A program made the translations under genes and the position numbers. DNA of 5,275 nt, taken from Patescibacteria group bacterium. Lineage in GTDB: Bacteria > Patescibacteriota > Patescibacteriia > UBA9934. Shown here one piece after another: positions 1 to 5,204 of the stretch (the first letter of the stretch is position 1; every line of letters begins with the position of its first letter). The DNA lies in assembly GCA_018818445.1 (NCBI GenBank), contig JAHISC010000021.1, positions 1-5,275 on the forward strand, written 5' to 3'. Under the pieces are notes generated by a model that saw only the letters and a program-made list of their open reading frames with translations, did no database searches and was not told where the DNA came from.

Positions 1-693
1 CTCAATAATAATATCATTTTTTCCTGTGATCTGTCTGGCTGCAACAACTTGTCGGCGAATCAATTCCAAAAGTGCTAAAAAACTCACAACAATCTCCGGA
101 CGACTCTTCCCACTATTAACAATGTCCTTAAAACTAATCGATGCTCGAGAGCTGATTGCTCCTTGAAGTTCGCTCATTCTCTCTTCCACAGATTTAATCC
201 GTTCGATCGACGCTTCCTGCAAAGCAAAAAATGGCTCAAGTTTTTTACGTAATGACAAAAATGAATCGTGTAAATCAGTCTGAGAAACATTTGACGGAGC
301 GATAAAAATTCTTTGTTCGTCACTTACATTTTTTTTAAAAGGTCTATGGTATAAATGATCGGGTGATGAAAAATGTTCTTGAAGCGTATCGGCAGCTTCG
401 ACAAACGCTCGGTACAAACGAAGTTGATCCTCCAAAGATACAATTTCCTCCTCCTCGTCTACTTCCAAAAATGGCATCAACTCGCGACTTTTAAGATAAA
501 TCAACCTAGTGGCGATCAATAAAAAATCAGCCAATTCTTCCGAAGGAACATCGAAAGATTCAAGATACTCTAAAAAGTCATTCGCGATACTTGCCAAGGC
601 TACATCTTTAATCTCTAATTCCTTTTTATTCAGCAACTCCAATAAAAGGCCAAGTGGGCCTGAGAAGGCTTCTTGTTTAGTCGCAAATGCCAT
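1..693 (-). CDS. scpA: Segregation and condensation protein A (kleisin), C-terminus cut by window edge
   Basis: ScpA is the kleisin subunit that bridges the SMC dimer and, with ScpB, forms the bacterial condensin-like complex that compacts and segregates the chromosome. The reverse strand is open from the ATG at 691-693 to the window edge, giving 231 residues without a stop. Near the N-terminus is the family hallmark FSGPLGLLLELL (residues 10-21), followed by a helical part with LADFLLIATRLIYLKSRELMP (54-74), which matches the conserved kleisin N-domain. The middle is acidic (EVDEEEE, 77-83). The C-terminal part (about 165-231), with SFKDIV, RPEIVVSFLALLELIRR and NDIII, matches the winged helix that contacts the SMC head. 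Relative to typical ScpA lengths, only a few to some tens of residues should be missing. No Shine-Dalgarno site is visible before the ATG. It lies beyond the aspS terminator, so it is probably a separate transcription unit; scpB would be expected next, outside the window. Confidence 0.95.
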   Translation of the reverse strand, partial: MAFATKQEAFSGPLGLLLELLNKKELEIKDVALASIANDFLEYLESFDVPSEELADFLLIATRLIYLKSRELMPFLEVDEEEEIVSLEDQLRLYRAFVEAADTLQEHFSSPDHLYHRPFKKNVSDEQRIFIAPSNVSQTDLHDSFLSLRKKLEPFFALQEASIERIKSVEERMSELQGAISSRASISFKDIVNSGKSRPEIVVSFLALLELIRRQVVAARQITGKNDIIIE

Positions 694-702
694 AACCAGC
701 CA

Positions 703-711
703 ATTTTAGCA
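703..711 (-). promoter_or_regulatory. Candidate extended -10 element for scpA
   Basis: On the reverse strand this reads TGCTAAAAT, an extended -10 (TGn plus a 5/6 match to TATAAT). No good -35 box lies 16-18 bases upstream, as is common for extended -10 promoters. Transcription would start around 696, leaving only a few bases before the scpA ATG at 693. The scpA mRNA could therefore be nearly leaderless, which fits the missing ribosome binding site. In such AT-rich sequence a chance match is possible. Confidence 0.4.
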
Positions 712-739
712 TAAATCAACCCATTGATCCACTTCTTTG

Positions 740-769
740 TTGACATTAGAGCTTGGCCAAGGTTAGATA
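740..769 (+). promoter_or_regulatory. Candidate promoter for the small-gene cassette
   Basis: A perfect -35 box TTGACA lies at 740-745. The best -10 candidates are TTAGAT (763-768, 17-base spacer) and TAGATA (764-769, 18-base spacer), each only 3/6 to TATAAT. Initiation would fall near 775, at the start of the GGAGG ribosome binding site at 775-779, giving a leader of about ten bases. The intact -35 and the downstream gene pair support it; the weak -10 and very short leader count against it. Confidence 0.4.
752..761. promoter_or_regulatory. 10-base perfect palindrome in the promoter spacer, possible operator
   Basis: CTTGGCCAAG is a perfect palindrome between the TTGACA box and the -10 region of the small-gene cassette, in the gap shared with the divergent scpA gene. 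A dimeric regulator bound here would block the cassette promoter. The palindrome is short and no regulator is encoded nearby, so operator function is inference. Confidence 0.25.
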
Positions 770-774
770 TATAT

Positions 775-779
775 GGAGG
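775..779 (+). promoter_or_regulatory. Ribosome binding site fixing the first small gene's start
   Basis: GGAGG sits six bases before the ATG at 786. An in-frame TTG at 753 would extend the protein by 11 residues but has no such site, so this element decides the start. It is much stronger than anything before the housekeeping genes of this window. Confidence 0.75.
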
Positions 780-785
780 TGTTCT

Positions 786-953
786 ATGCGGCTTCTCGAA
801 CCTGAGAAGGAAAAGTCGTCTGCAATGCCTTGGTTCTATGAGCGGGAACCGAATCGGACTCTGCTCATCATCCTCGGTGTCATGTTCGTCTTCTGGATCA
901 TCTCACTCGTTAGTAATCCCGACGATATCTGGGTCATCATCCAGAATATGTAG
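786..953 (+). CDS. Small single-pass membrane protein, unknown function
   Basis: This encodes 55 residues that I do not recognise. The N-terminal third is polar and charged (MRLLEPEKEK, then WFYEREPNR, to about residue 24). One hydrophobic segment follows at about 25-43 (LLIILGVMFVFWIISLV), then a short tail with NPDD. The charged N-terminal half and single helix suggest a bitopic inner-membrane peptide. The ATG at 786 is chosen because GGAGG lies six bases upstream. Its TAG stop (951-953) overlaps the AGGAGGT of the next gene, so the two are probably translationally coupled. GC is about 49% by hand count, with many C-ending codons such as ATC, GTC and CTC, unlike the AT-rich genes around it. 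It is the first gene of a two-gene plus-strand unit with its own promoter-like sequence and terminator. Toxin, phage or regulatory membrane-peptide roles are conceivable but nothing in the sequence shows one. Confidence 0.6.
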   Translation: MRLLEPEKEKSSAMPWFYEREPNRTLLIILGVMFVFWIISLVSNPDDIWVIIQNM

Positions 954-958
954 GAGGT
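952..958 (+). promoter_or_regulatory. Ribosome binding site fixing a GTG start
   Basis: AGGAGGT, a full-strength Shine-Dalgarno sequence, ends five bases before the GTG at 964. It overlaps the stop codon of the preceding gene. It supports the GTG start over the much longer open frame that runs back to an ATG at 724, which lacks a comparable site and would overlap the first small gene out of frame. Confidence 0.75.
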
Positions 959-963
959 CTTCC

Positions 964-1161
964 GTGATTCGCAGACTCAAATACCTAGCTTTCGGGCTTG
1001 TGGCCTTGGGAGCCATTAGTCTGATTGTTACACCGATCATTGCTCCAGGTTTTATTGCTTTCGGAGCCGTGATCATCGTCTTTAGTGTCGTGCCTGCTCT
1101 GATCGCTGTACCAGCGGTCGTCGTACGCATGCTTCTCAAGCCCGCCACGCGCGTCGCGTAG
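964..1161 (+). CDS. Small hydrophobic membrane protein, unknown function
   Basis: This encodes 65 residues from a GTG start. The protein begins with a basic patch (MIRRLKY), followed by a hydrophobic segment at about 7-27, a PGF turn at 28-30 and a second long hydrophobic stretch at about 31-57. It ends in a basic tail (RMLLKPATRVA). This predicts a two-helix hairpin with both ends in the cytoplasm by the positive-inside rule. It is rich in Ala, Val, Ile and Gly and has no Cys or His. I do not recognise a family. The start is set by AGGAGGT five bases upstream. GC is about 54% by hand count, the highest in the window. The last eight codons and the TAG stop lie inside the transcription terminator hairpin (1138-1168), so gene end and terminator have been fixed together. 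It is probably coexpressed with the 55-residue gene before it; holin-like or toxin-like roles cannot be excluded or supported. Confidence 0.6.
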   Translation: MIRRLKYLAFGLVALGAISLIVTPIIAPGFIAFGAVIIVFSVVPALIAVPAVVVRMLLKPATRVA

Positions 1162-1176
1162 CGGGCTTCGTGTTTT
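1138..1176 (+). terminator. Strong intrinsic terminator of the small-gene cassette
   Basis: An 8-base outer stem pairs AAGCCCGC (1138-1145) with GCGGGCTT (1161-1168). After a C/A mismatch, an inner 5-base stem pairs ACGCG (1147-1151) with CGCGT (1155-1159) around a CGT loop. The tail CGTGTTTT follows at 1169-1176. The hairpin is very GC-rich; the T-run is modest. The stop codon of the second small gene (1159-1161) lies within the descending arm. Confidence 0.85.
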
Positions 1177-1219
1177 AAACAAAAAGAGAATACTATTTAT
1201 TTTGATCGTATTCTCTTTT
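1177..1219 (-). terminator. Intrinsic terminator of aspS, probably bidirectional
   Basis: A perfect 12-base inverted repeat pairs 1182-1193 (AAAAGAGAATAC) with 1208-1219 around a 14-base loop. On the reverse strand the hairpin begins seven bases after the aspS stop and is followed by TTTTTGTTT, a classic intrinsic terminator. On the plus strand it ends in TTTT and then GAGAGTTTT, so it may also back up the terminator at 1138-1176. Confidence 0.85.
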
Positions 1220-1226
1220 GAGAGTT

Positions 1227-2627
1227 TTATTTCAAATCGAGTTTAATGTGCACCTCTTTCAAAGCTGAACTTTGCATTGGAGATGGCGCGTTCATCATTA
1301 AGTCACGAGCGTGACCATCTTTAGGGAACGGAATAACCTCGCGAATATTTGGTTCGTTTTGTAAAATTGCCATAACTCGATCCATACCCAAGGCAATTCC
1401 ACCGTGTGGTGGGGCGCCAAACTCAAAGGCTTCAAGCATATGACCAAACTGTTCTTTAACCTGTTCATCTGAAGTACCAAGAATTTCTAGAACTGAACGT
1501 AGTGCCTCTGGCTGATGATTACGGATGCTACCGCCACCAATTTCAAAACCATTTAGAACAATATCGTACTGAGCAGCAATGATCTTATCAATATTCTTTT
1601 TCTCCATCAAATCAACTTTAAACTCTGGCTTAGCTGCTGAAAATGGATTATGCGTAAACGTCCAGTTACTGTTGTCATCTTTTTCAAAGAAAGGAAAATC
1701 AACCACCCAACAAAAAGCTAGCTCGTCGGGATCATCTGTATTTTTTCGTAAGTCAGGACGATCTGTTTTGTATTTTTTCATGACCTCAGCATAGGTTAGC
1801 CGAGGAAATGGTTTGGCCTGGATTTTTTTATGAGGGTAAAGTTTTTCAACTGTACCAACCAACATCCGCTCAATTACGTCGATGACATCTTCTTCCTCTA
1901 CAAAACTCATTTCCAAATCAAGTTGCGTAAACTCTGGCTGACGATCACCACGCTGATCTTCATCACGGAAGCAGCGAGCTACTTGATAATAACGTTCAAC
2001 ACCAGCTGTCATCAACAATTGTTTAAATTGTTGTGGAGCTTGAGGTAAAACATAAAAATTACCTGCGTGTAATCTTGAAGGAACCAAATATTCTCGTGCC
2101 CCTTCAGGTGTGCCTTTCGTTAAAATCGGAGTTTCAACTTCAATAAATCGTTCCTCAGCCAAAAATTGTCTCATTGTTTGAAATGCAGCATTGCGCGCTC
2201 GTAGGTTAGCGGCCATACGTTCAGTTCTAAGATCCAAATAACGATACTTCAAACGAAGTTCTTCATTGACTGGCATGCTGTCTTGATCAATCTCAAACGG
2301 TGGGACTTTTGATTCATTTAGTACAGTCACTTTTTTTGCTAAAAGTTCAACAGTTCCTGTAACCATTTTTTCATTGATCTGTTTGGCCCCACGTTTTTGC
2401 ACTACGCCCTCAATTTCCACCACCCACTCAGGCTTTAGCGAAGAAGCGATCGCTGCATTTTCCTCACCGAGTTCTTGAGGCACAGCCACAATTTGCAATA
2501 AACCGTCTTTATCGCGCAGATCAAAAAATAATACTTTACCCATGTCACGTCGGGCATGAATCCAGCCAGCAACTTTAACAGTTTGATCTACTTGATCAAC
2601 AATCTCTTTGGTAAAAATTCGTTTCAT
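1227..2627 (-). CDS. aspS: Aspartyl-tRNA synthetase, short form without the GAD insertion domain
   Basis: This class II enzyme charges tRNA-Asp with aspartate in the cytosol. Residues 1-105 form the OB-fold anticodon-binding domain (VAGWIHARRDMGKVLFFDLR, 19-38). The catalytic core shows motif 1 (FIEVETPILTKGTPEGAREY, 161-180), motif 2 (ARCFRDEDQRGDRQPEFTQL, 217-236), GGGSIRNH (364-371) and motif 3 (HGGIALGMDRVMAIL, 408-422). These are bacterial-type signatures. Bacterial AspRS is usually near 590 residues; this one has 466. Between PDLR (291-294) and the strand with WVVDFPFFE (307-315) there are only about a dozen residues, where the E. coli enzyme carries the GAD insertion of over 100. Both flanks are intact, so this is a clean domain absence. 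Met29 occupies the position linked to Asp/Asn-tRNA discrimination. The ATG at 2627 begins the domain correctly but has no Shine-Dalgarno site. It lies 23 bases after recO and is followed by a strong terminator. Confidence 0.97.
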   Translation of the reverse strand: MKRIFTKEIVDQVDQTVKVAGWIHARRDMGKVLFFDLRDKDGLLQIVAVPQELGEENAAIASSLKPEWVVEIEGVVQKRGAKQINEKMVTGTVELLAKKVTVLNESKVPPFEIDQDSMPVNEELRLKYRYLDLRTERMAANLRARNAAFQTMRQFLAEERFIEVETPILTKGTPEGAREYLVPSRLHAGNFYVLPQAPQQFKQLLMTAGVERYYQVARCFRDEDQRGDRQPEFTQLDLEMSFVEEEDVIDVIERMLVGTVEKLYPHKKIQAKPFPRLTYAEVMKKYKTDRPDLRKNTDDPDELAFCWVVDFPFFEKDDNSNWTFTHNPFSAAKPEFKVDLMEKKNIDKIIAAQYDIVLNGFEIGGGSIRNHQPEALRSVLEILGTSDEQVKEQFGHMLEAFEFGAPPHGGIALGMDRVMAILQNEPNIREVIPFPKDGHARDLMMNAPSPMQSSALKEVHIKLDLK

Positions 2628-2650
2628 ATTTTGAAAATTATAAACCTAGC

Positions 2651-3460
2651 TTACATCATTCCTAAAGGTTCTTCAAGCTCAAATTCAGCCAAAATCGCAG
2701 TCCAAAAAGGCCTATCCCAGTTACCTGGTAAATGATGAACAACTAAATCATTTACAATATTTGCAAAAACAGCCAGATGTTCACTAGAAAGTGGTAAACG
2801 TAAAAGGTCAACCAGTCTTTCATCTCTGGCAAATCTAATTAGTTTTATTGCCTCCTCAGAAACCAATTTAGCGGCAAACCATTCTTCTGGCTTAGCCATC
2901 ACGCAATCACTGCAAACCAAACCACCTTGCCTGGCATGCCAACGAAAAGCGAGCGGGAAAATATCCTGTTTACAATCCAGACAATGCCGTAACTCAACTT
3001 TGTAACCAAGCCTACTTAGTAAACGCAATAAAAATCCACCAAGTAAAAAACTACTGCGTAGAGAAGATAACGGCTTGTCATCATCTAAAAATAAAAGCCA
3101 ATCAATCAACATCTGGTAAAGAGCAGAATCAGCTTCATCTTCATCAGTAACTCTATTTAAAAAAAATAAAATCGACTCAGCCAAGAGTCGCCGCTCCAGA
3201 TTTGTATCCAACACACGAAAACGATGGTGTGAATCAGTTGCTATGACTGTTGTACTGCGACGACCTTTAATGTATTCCACGTTAACGATAGCAAACGGTT
3301 CAAGTGTACTGGCTAGTTTAGCTTTTTCTTTTTGTGCCCCGCGGCCGATAAATTCTATTTTTCCGTGACTGGCAGTTAAAGCCCTATAACGCCTATCAGC
3401 CTCGCGCCAAGGGTGCGAGGATAAAATAACTGCTTCAGTTTTTACCGATGACCAGGACAT
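2651..3460 (-). CDS. recO: DNA repair protein RecO
   Basis: RecO acts with RecR (RecF pathway) to load RecA onto SSB-coated single-stranded DNA and can anneal complementary strands. The 269 residues are of normal length for the family. The N-terminal OB-fold is recognisable from TEAVILSSHPWREADRRY (8-25), SHGKIEFIGRGAQKEKAKLA (31-50) and the LEPF signature (53-56). A mainly helical domain follows. A four-cysteine zinc-finger motif is complete: CLDC at 160-163 and CSDC at 183-186. The C-terminus (EFELEEPLGMM) is acidic and hydrophobic. No Shine-Dalgarno site precedes the ATG at 3460. The 85-base gap before it is the largest within this minus-strand series, so recO and aspS could have their own promoter (candidate -10 at 3469-3474) or be read through from map. 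The recO-aspS pair probably forms one transcript ending at the hairpin after aspS. Confidence 0.93.
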   Translation of the reverse strand: MSWSSVKTEAVILSSHPWREADRRYRALTASHGKIEFIGRGAQKEKAKLASTLEPFAIVNVEYIKGRRSTTVIATDSHHRFRVLDTNLERRLLAESILFFLNRVTDEDEADSALYQMLIDWLLFLDDDKPLSSLRSSFLLGGFLLRLLSRLGYKVELRHCLDCKQDIFPLAFRWHARQGGLVCSDCVMAKPEEWFAAKLVSEEAIKLIRFARDERLVDLLRLPLSSEHLAVFANIVNDLVVHHLPGNWDRPFWTAILAEFELEEPLGMM

Positions 3461-3468
3461 GAGAAATA

Positions 3469-3474
3469 ATGATA
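3469..3474 (-). promoter_or_regulatory. Possible -10 box upstream of recO
   Basis: The reverse strand reads TATCAT, 5/6 to the -10 consensus, in the 85-base gap upstream of recO. No convincing -35 box lies 16-18 bases further upstream. Initiation here would give a leader of only a few bases before the ATG at 3460, as with the candidate for scpA. Weak evidence. Confidence 0.2.
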
Positions 3475-3509
3475 GAGTTGTGGAGTAAAGAAATCCTGAC
3501 TTAACGAAA

Positions 3510-3557
3510 AACTACTACACCTCCACCACTCAACTACTGCACTACTCAACTATTGAA
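3510..3557. repeat. Short degenerate tandem repeats between ruvX and recO
   Basis: Two adjacent 16-base units, CACCACTCAACTACTG (3524-3539) and CACTACTCAACTATTG (3540-3555), differ at two positions, both C versus T. A related 11-mer AACTACTACAC at 3510-3520 recurs with one change at 3532-3542. On the reverse strand the tract is rich in G and T. The second unit overlaps the last codons and stop of ruvX, so the ruvX C-terminus may have been shaped by the duplication. A simple slippage origin is likely; no function can be assigned. Confidence 0.6.
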
Positions 3558-3932
3558 ATAATCTTCTAATATCAGCATGGCGGCTAAAGCATCTTCGGCA
3601 GCTGTCGCGCCTTCTTCTACCTGCAAACGCCGACTTTCTTTGGAAGTAAACTGTTCATCTATGGTTTCGAGAGGCAAGCTTAATTCACTTTTCAATTTTT
3701 CAATAAAATTAAGTGTAGCGGTTCTGTAATTGGAAATTTGATTAGCCTCTGTAGTAGTAGGTAAACCGACAATGATTTGTTGAATTCCCTCTTCCTCAAC
3801 TACTCGCTTAATTTCTACAAGTCCAGCTTCACCTCCGGCAATAACAAATAAAGGAAAGGCAATTTTTGTCTCACTGTCACCCAGTGCTAAGCCGGTTTTC
3901 TTTGCTCCAAAATCTATTCCTAAAACTTGCAT
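3546..3932 (-). CDS. ruvX: RuvX/YqgF-family nuclease (putative pre-16S rRNA nuclease / Holliday junction resolvase)
   Basis: YqgF/RuvX proteins have an RNase H-like fold. The E. coli member matures the 5' end of 16S rRNA, and others have been proposed to resolve Holliday junctions. The 128 residues are of near-normal length. The opening GIDFGAKKTGLALGD (5-19) carries the first catalytic Asp at 7. IIVGLPTT (53-60) is the core strand. IDEQFTSKES (91-100) holds the conserved Glu93 of the usual DER-like motif, here with Gln in place of Arg. EDALAAMLILEDYF (113-126) supplies the last acidic residue, Asp114. All three acidic positions are therefore present. The ATG at 3932 lies six bases after the preceding stop, with only a weak GAAGAG-like sequence upstream. 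The gene ends in TGA, which argues against reassigned TGA in this organism. Co-location with recO is compatible with either a repair or an rRNA role. Confidence 0.93.
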   Translation of the reverse strand: MQVLGIDFGAKKTGLALGDSETKIAFPLFVIAGGEAGLVEIKRVVEEEGIQQIIVGLPTTTEANQISNYRTATLNFIEKLKSELSLPLETIDEQFTSKESRRLQVEEGATAAEDALAAMLILEDYFNS

Positions 3933-3938
3933 ACTGTT

Positions 3939-4406
3939 CTACTCTTCTGTTGGCTCTAAAATTCTTTCAGCTTCTGGAATTGCCAAAAAGTATGGTCGCA
4001 CAACTTCACCGTTTGTCATTACTGGAAAATCTAAGTCAACTACAAAAACACCGTCTCCGTCGTCGACATGTAAAATAGCAGCGTATTTATAACCCGGTGC
4101 CATTTCTTCGTTCAAGAAAACTTTTAAACCCTGATAAACACCTGGTTCCAAATATTCAGTAACACCAATTATTTCTGCTGGAGCCTCGGTAATAGTTTTA
4201 TGAATAGTAATAAATCCAGGGGCCACTAACTCAGCATCAAAATCAACGAATTGCAGCTGGTTTTGGTCTTCGATCGTAATAGAACCGCCACCAACATCAA
4301 CAGGATAATAACCAAGCTCTGGTGCGTCAGGTGAAGAAAATAAAAGTGCTCCAAACAGGCCCAAGGCCACGAGAAGAATTAATATCCAAATGTAATCATT
4401 TTTCAT
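3939..4406 (-). CDS. Membrane-anchored protein with a DUF7282-like extracellular domain
   Basis: This encodes 155 residues. A short N-terminus (MKNDY) leads into a strongly hydrophobic helix (about 6-24), then SSPDAPE with no lipobox cysteine, so it is a signal anchor or uncleaved signal peptide with the rest outside the cell. Residues 42-140 show a beta-rich pattern: SITIEDQNQLQF, then GFITIHK (64-70), IIGVTEYLEPGVYQGLKVFL (79-98), KYAAILHVDDGDGVF (107-121) and a closing segment with GEVVRPYF. The order DQ, GFxxIH, IGVSxYLxxG, LHxDxxxxGxF and GPVxxxGxxV-like end resembles, from memory, DUF7282, a domain best known from haloarchaeal surface proteins. No enzymatic function is known to me. The acidic pocket HVDDGDG (113-119) could bind a metal ion, which is speculation. 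It sits 13 bases after map and six before ruvX, so it is part of their operon. No Shine-Dalgarno site is visible before the ATG. Confidence 0.85.
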   Translation of the reverse strand: MKNDYIWILILLVALGLFGALLFSSPDAPELGYYPVDVGGGSITIEDQNQLQFVDFDAELVAPGFITIHKTITEAPAEIIGVTEYLEPGVYQGLKVFLNEEMAPGYKYAAILHVDDGDGVFVVDLDFPVMTNGEVVRPYFLAIPEAERILEPTEE

Positions 4407-4419
4407 ATTTTAAGACTTA

Positions 4420-5202
4420 CTATAGAGTAATGTTTGGTTGTGGGGTTAATATTTCTGGGCCGTCTTCGGTTATCACAATCGTCACTTCAAAGTGTGCAGC
4501 GTATGACCCGTCAACTGTTTGAATGGTCCAGCCATCATCTGATGTTTCAATGTCATCAGAGCCATTAGTAATCATTGGCTCCAAAGCCAAACACATGCCT
4601 GGCTTCAATTCCATATCTCCAAACTTGGTTGAACGAAAATTAGGAATATGCGGCGACTCATGAACAGCATGTCCAACTCCATGACCAACTAAAGCTTTCA
4701 CAATTCCAAATTTTTTCTGATCAACGCTGTCTTCAATAGCGGCGCTGATGTCACTAATCTTTTTTCCAACTAGAGCCGCCTCAACGCCAGAGTATAAAGC
4801 CTGACGGGTTGTTCGTAATAAAGCCAGTCTTTCCTTTGAGACTGAACCAACCGGCACAGTAACTGCCATGTCAGTACAAAGTCCATCGAACCAAAGACCA
4901 ATGTCGAGTCCAACAATATCACCTTCTTTAAGAACCTCGACTCTATCTCCAACGCCATGAACAATTTCATGATTACGTGAAATGCATAATGTTGACGGAA
5001 AAGGTTTAGTGCCACCACCTTTGTAACCGCGAAACGATGGCTTACCACCACCTTCTTCGATAACTCGCGTGGCAATCTCATCCAGCTTCTTCATTGTAGT
5101 ACCTGGACGAGCCGCATCCGCTGCTGCTTGCAAAGCACGCGAAAGCAAGGCGCCACCTTTACGCATCTTTTCAATCTCTTCTGTTGTCTTGATGAGGGCC
5201 AT
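4420..5202 (-). CDS. map: Methionine aminopeptidase, type I
   Basis: MetAP removes the initiator methionine from nascent proteins in the cytosol when the second residue is small. The 260 residues match the usual bacterial type I length, with no extra N-terminal zinc finger and no type II insertion. All five metal ligands of the pita-bread fold are visible: Asp100 and Asp111 (VGLDIGLWFDGLCTDM), His174 (VGHGVGH), Glu208 (LALEPM) and Glu239 (AHFEVT). The conserved histidines His82 (EIVHGVGD) and His181 (AVHESP) are also present. The N-terminus MALIKTTEEIEKMRKGG is the standard family start, supporting the ATG at 5202 although no Shine-Dalgarno site precedes it. It begins two bases after the stop of the upstream gene, so it is probably cotranscribed. 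adk-map is a common bacterial order next to the ribosomal protein clusters. Confidence 0.97.
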   Translation of the reverse strand: MALIKTTEEIEKMRKGGALLSRALQAAADAARPGTTMKKLDEIATRVIEEGGGKPSFRGYKGGGTKPFPSTLCISRNHEIVHGVGDRVEVLKEGDIVGLDIGLWFDGLCTDMAVTVPVGSVSKERLALLRTTRQALYSGVEAALVGKKISDISAAIEDSVDQKKFGIVKALVGHGVGHAVHESPHIPNFRSTKFGDMELKPGMCLALEPMITNGSDDIETSDDGWTIQTVDGSYAAHFEVTIVITEDGPEILTPQPNITL

Positions 5203-5204
5203 AA

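Noticed and set aside
724..1161. A 145-residue plus-strand open frame covering both small genes
   Set aside because: Its ATG has no ribosome binding site, its first 80 residues are a Ser/Arg/Cys-rich out-of-frame reading of the 55-residue gene, and only the part from GTG 964 has a proper start signal and protein-like composition.
740..1176. The small-gene cassette as a type I toxin-antitoxin or holin system
   Set aside because: The hydrophobic proteins would fit superficially, but I see no antisense RNA promoter, no endolysin and no recognisable toxin motif.
903..1182. Two reverse-strand open frames antisense to the small genes
   Set aside because: They lack start signals, read antisense through the terminator or gene region, and show low-complexity shadow composition.
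1579..2048. Two plus-strand open frames antisense to aspS
   Set aside because: aspS is unambiguous here; these are antisense shadows without start signals or family resemblance.
3510..3557. Repeats between ruvX and recO as a CRISPR or integration site
   Set aside because: The units are adjacent with no spacers, only about two copies exist, and no cas or integrase gene is nearby.
4770..5081. A 103-residue reverse-strand frame inside map
   Set aside because: It is an out-of-frame reading of map, whose own frame has all metal ligands intact.
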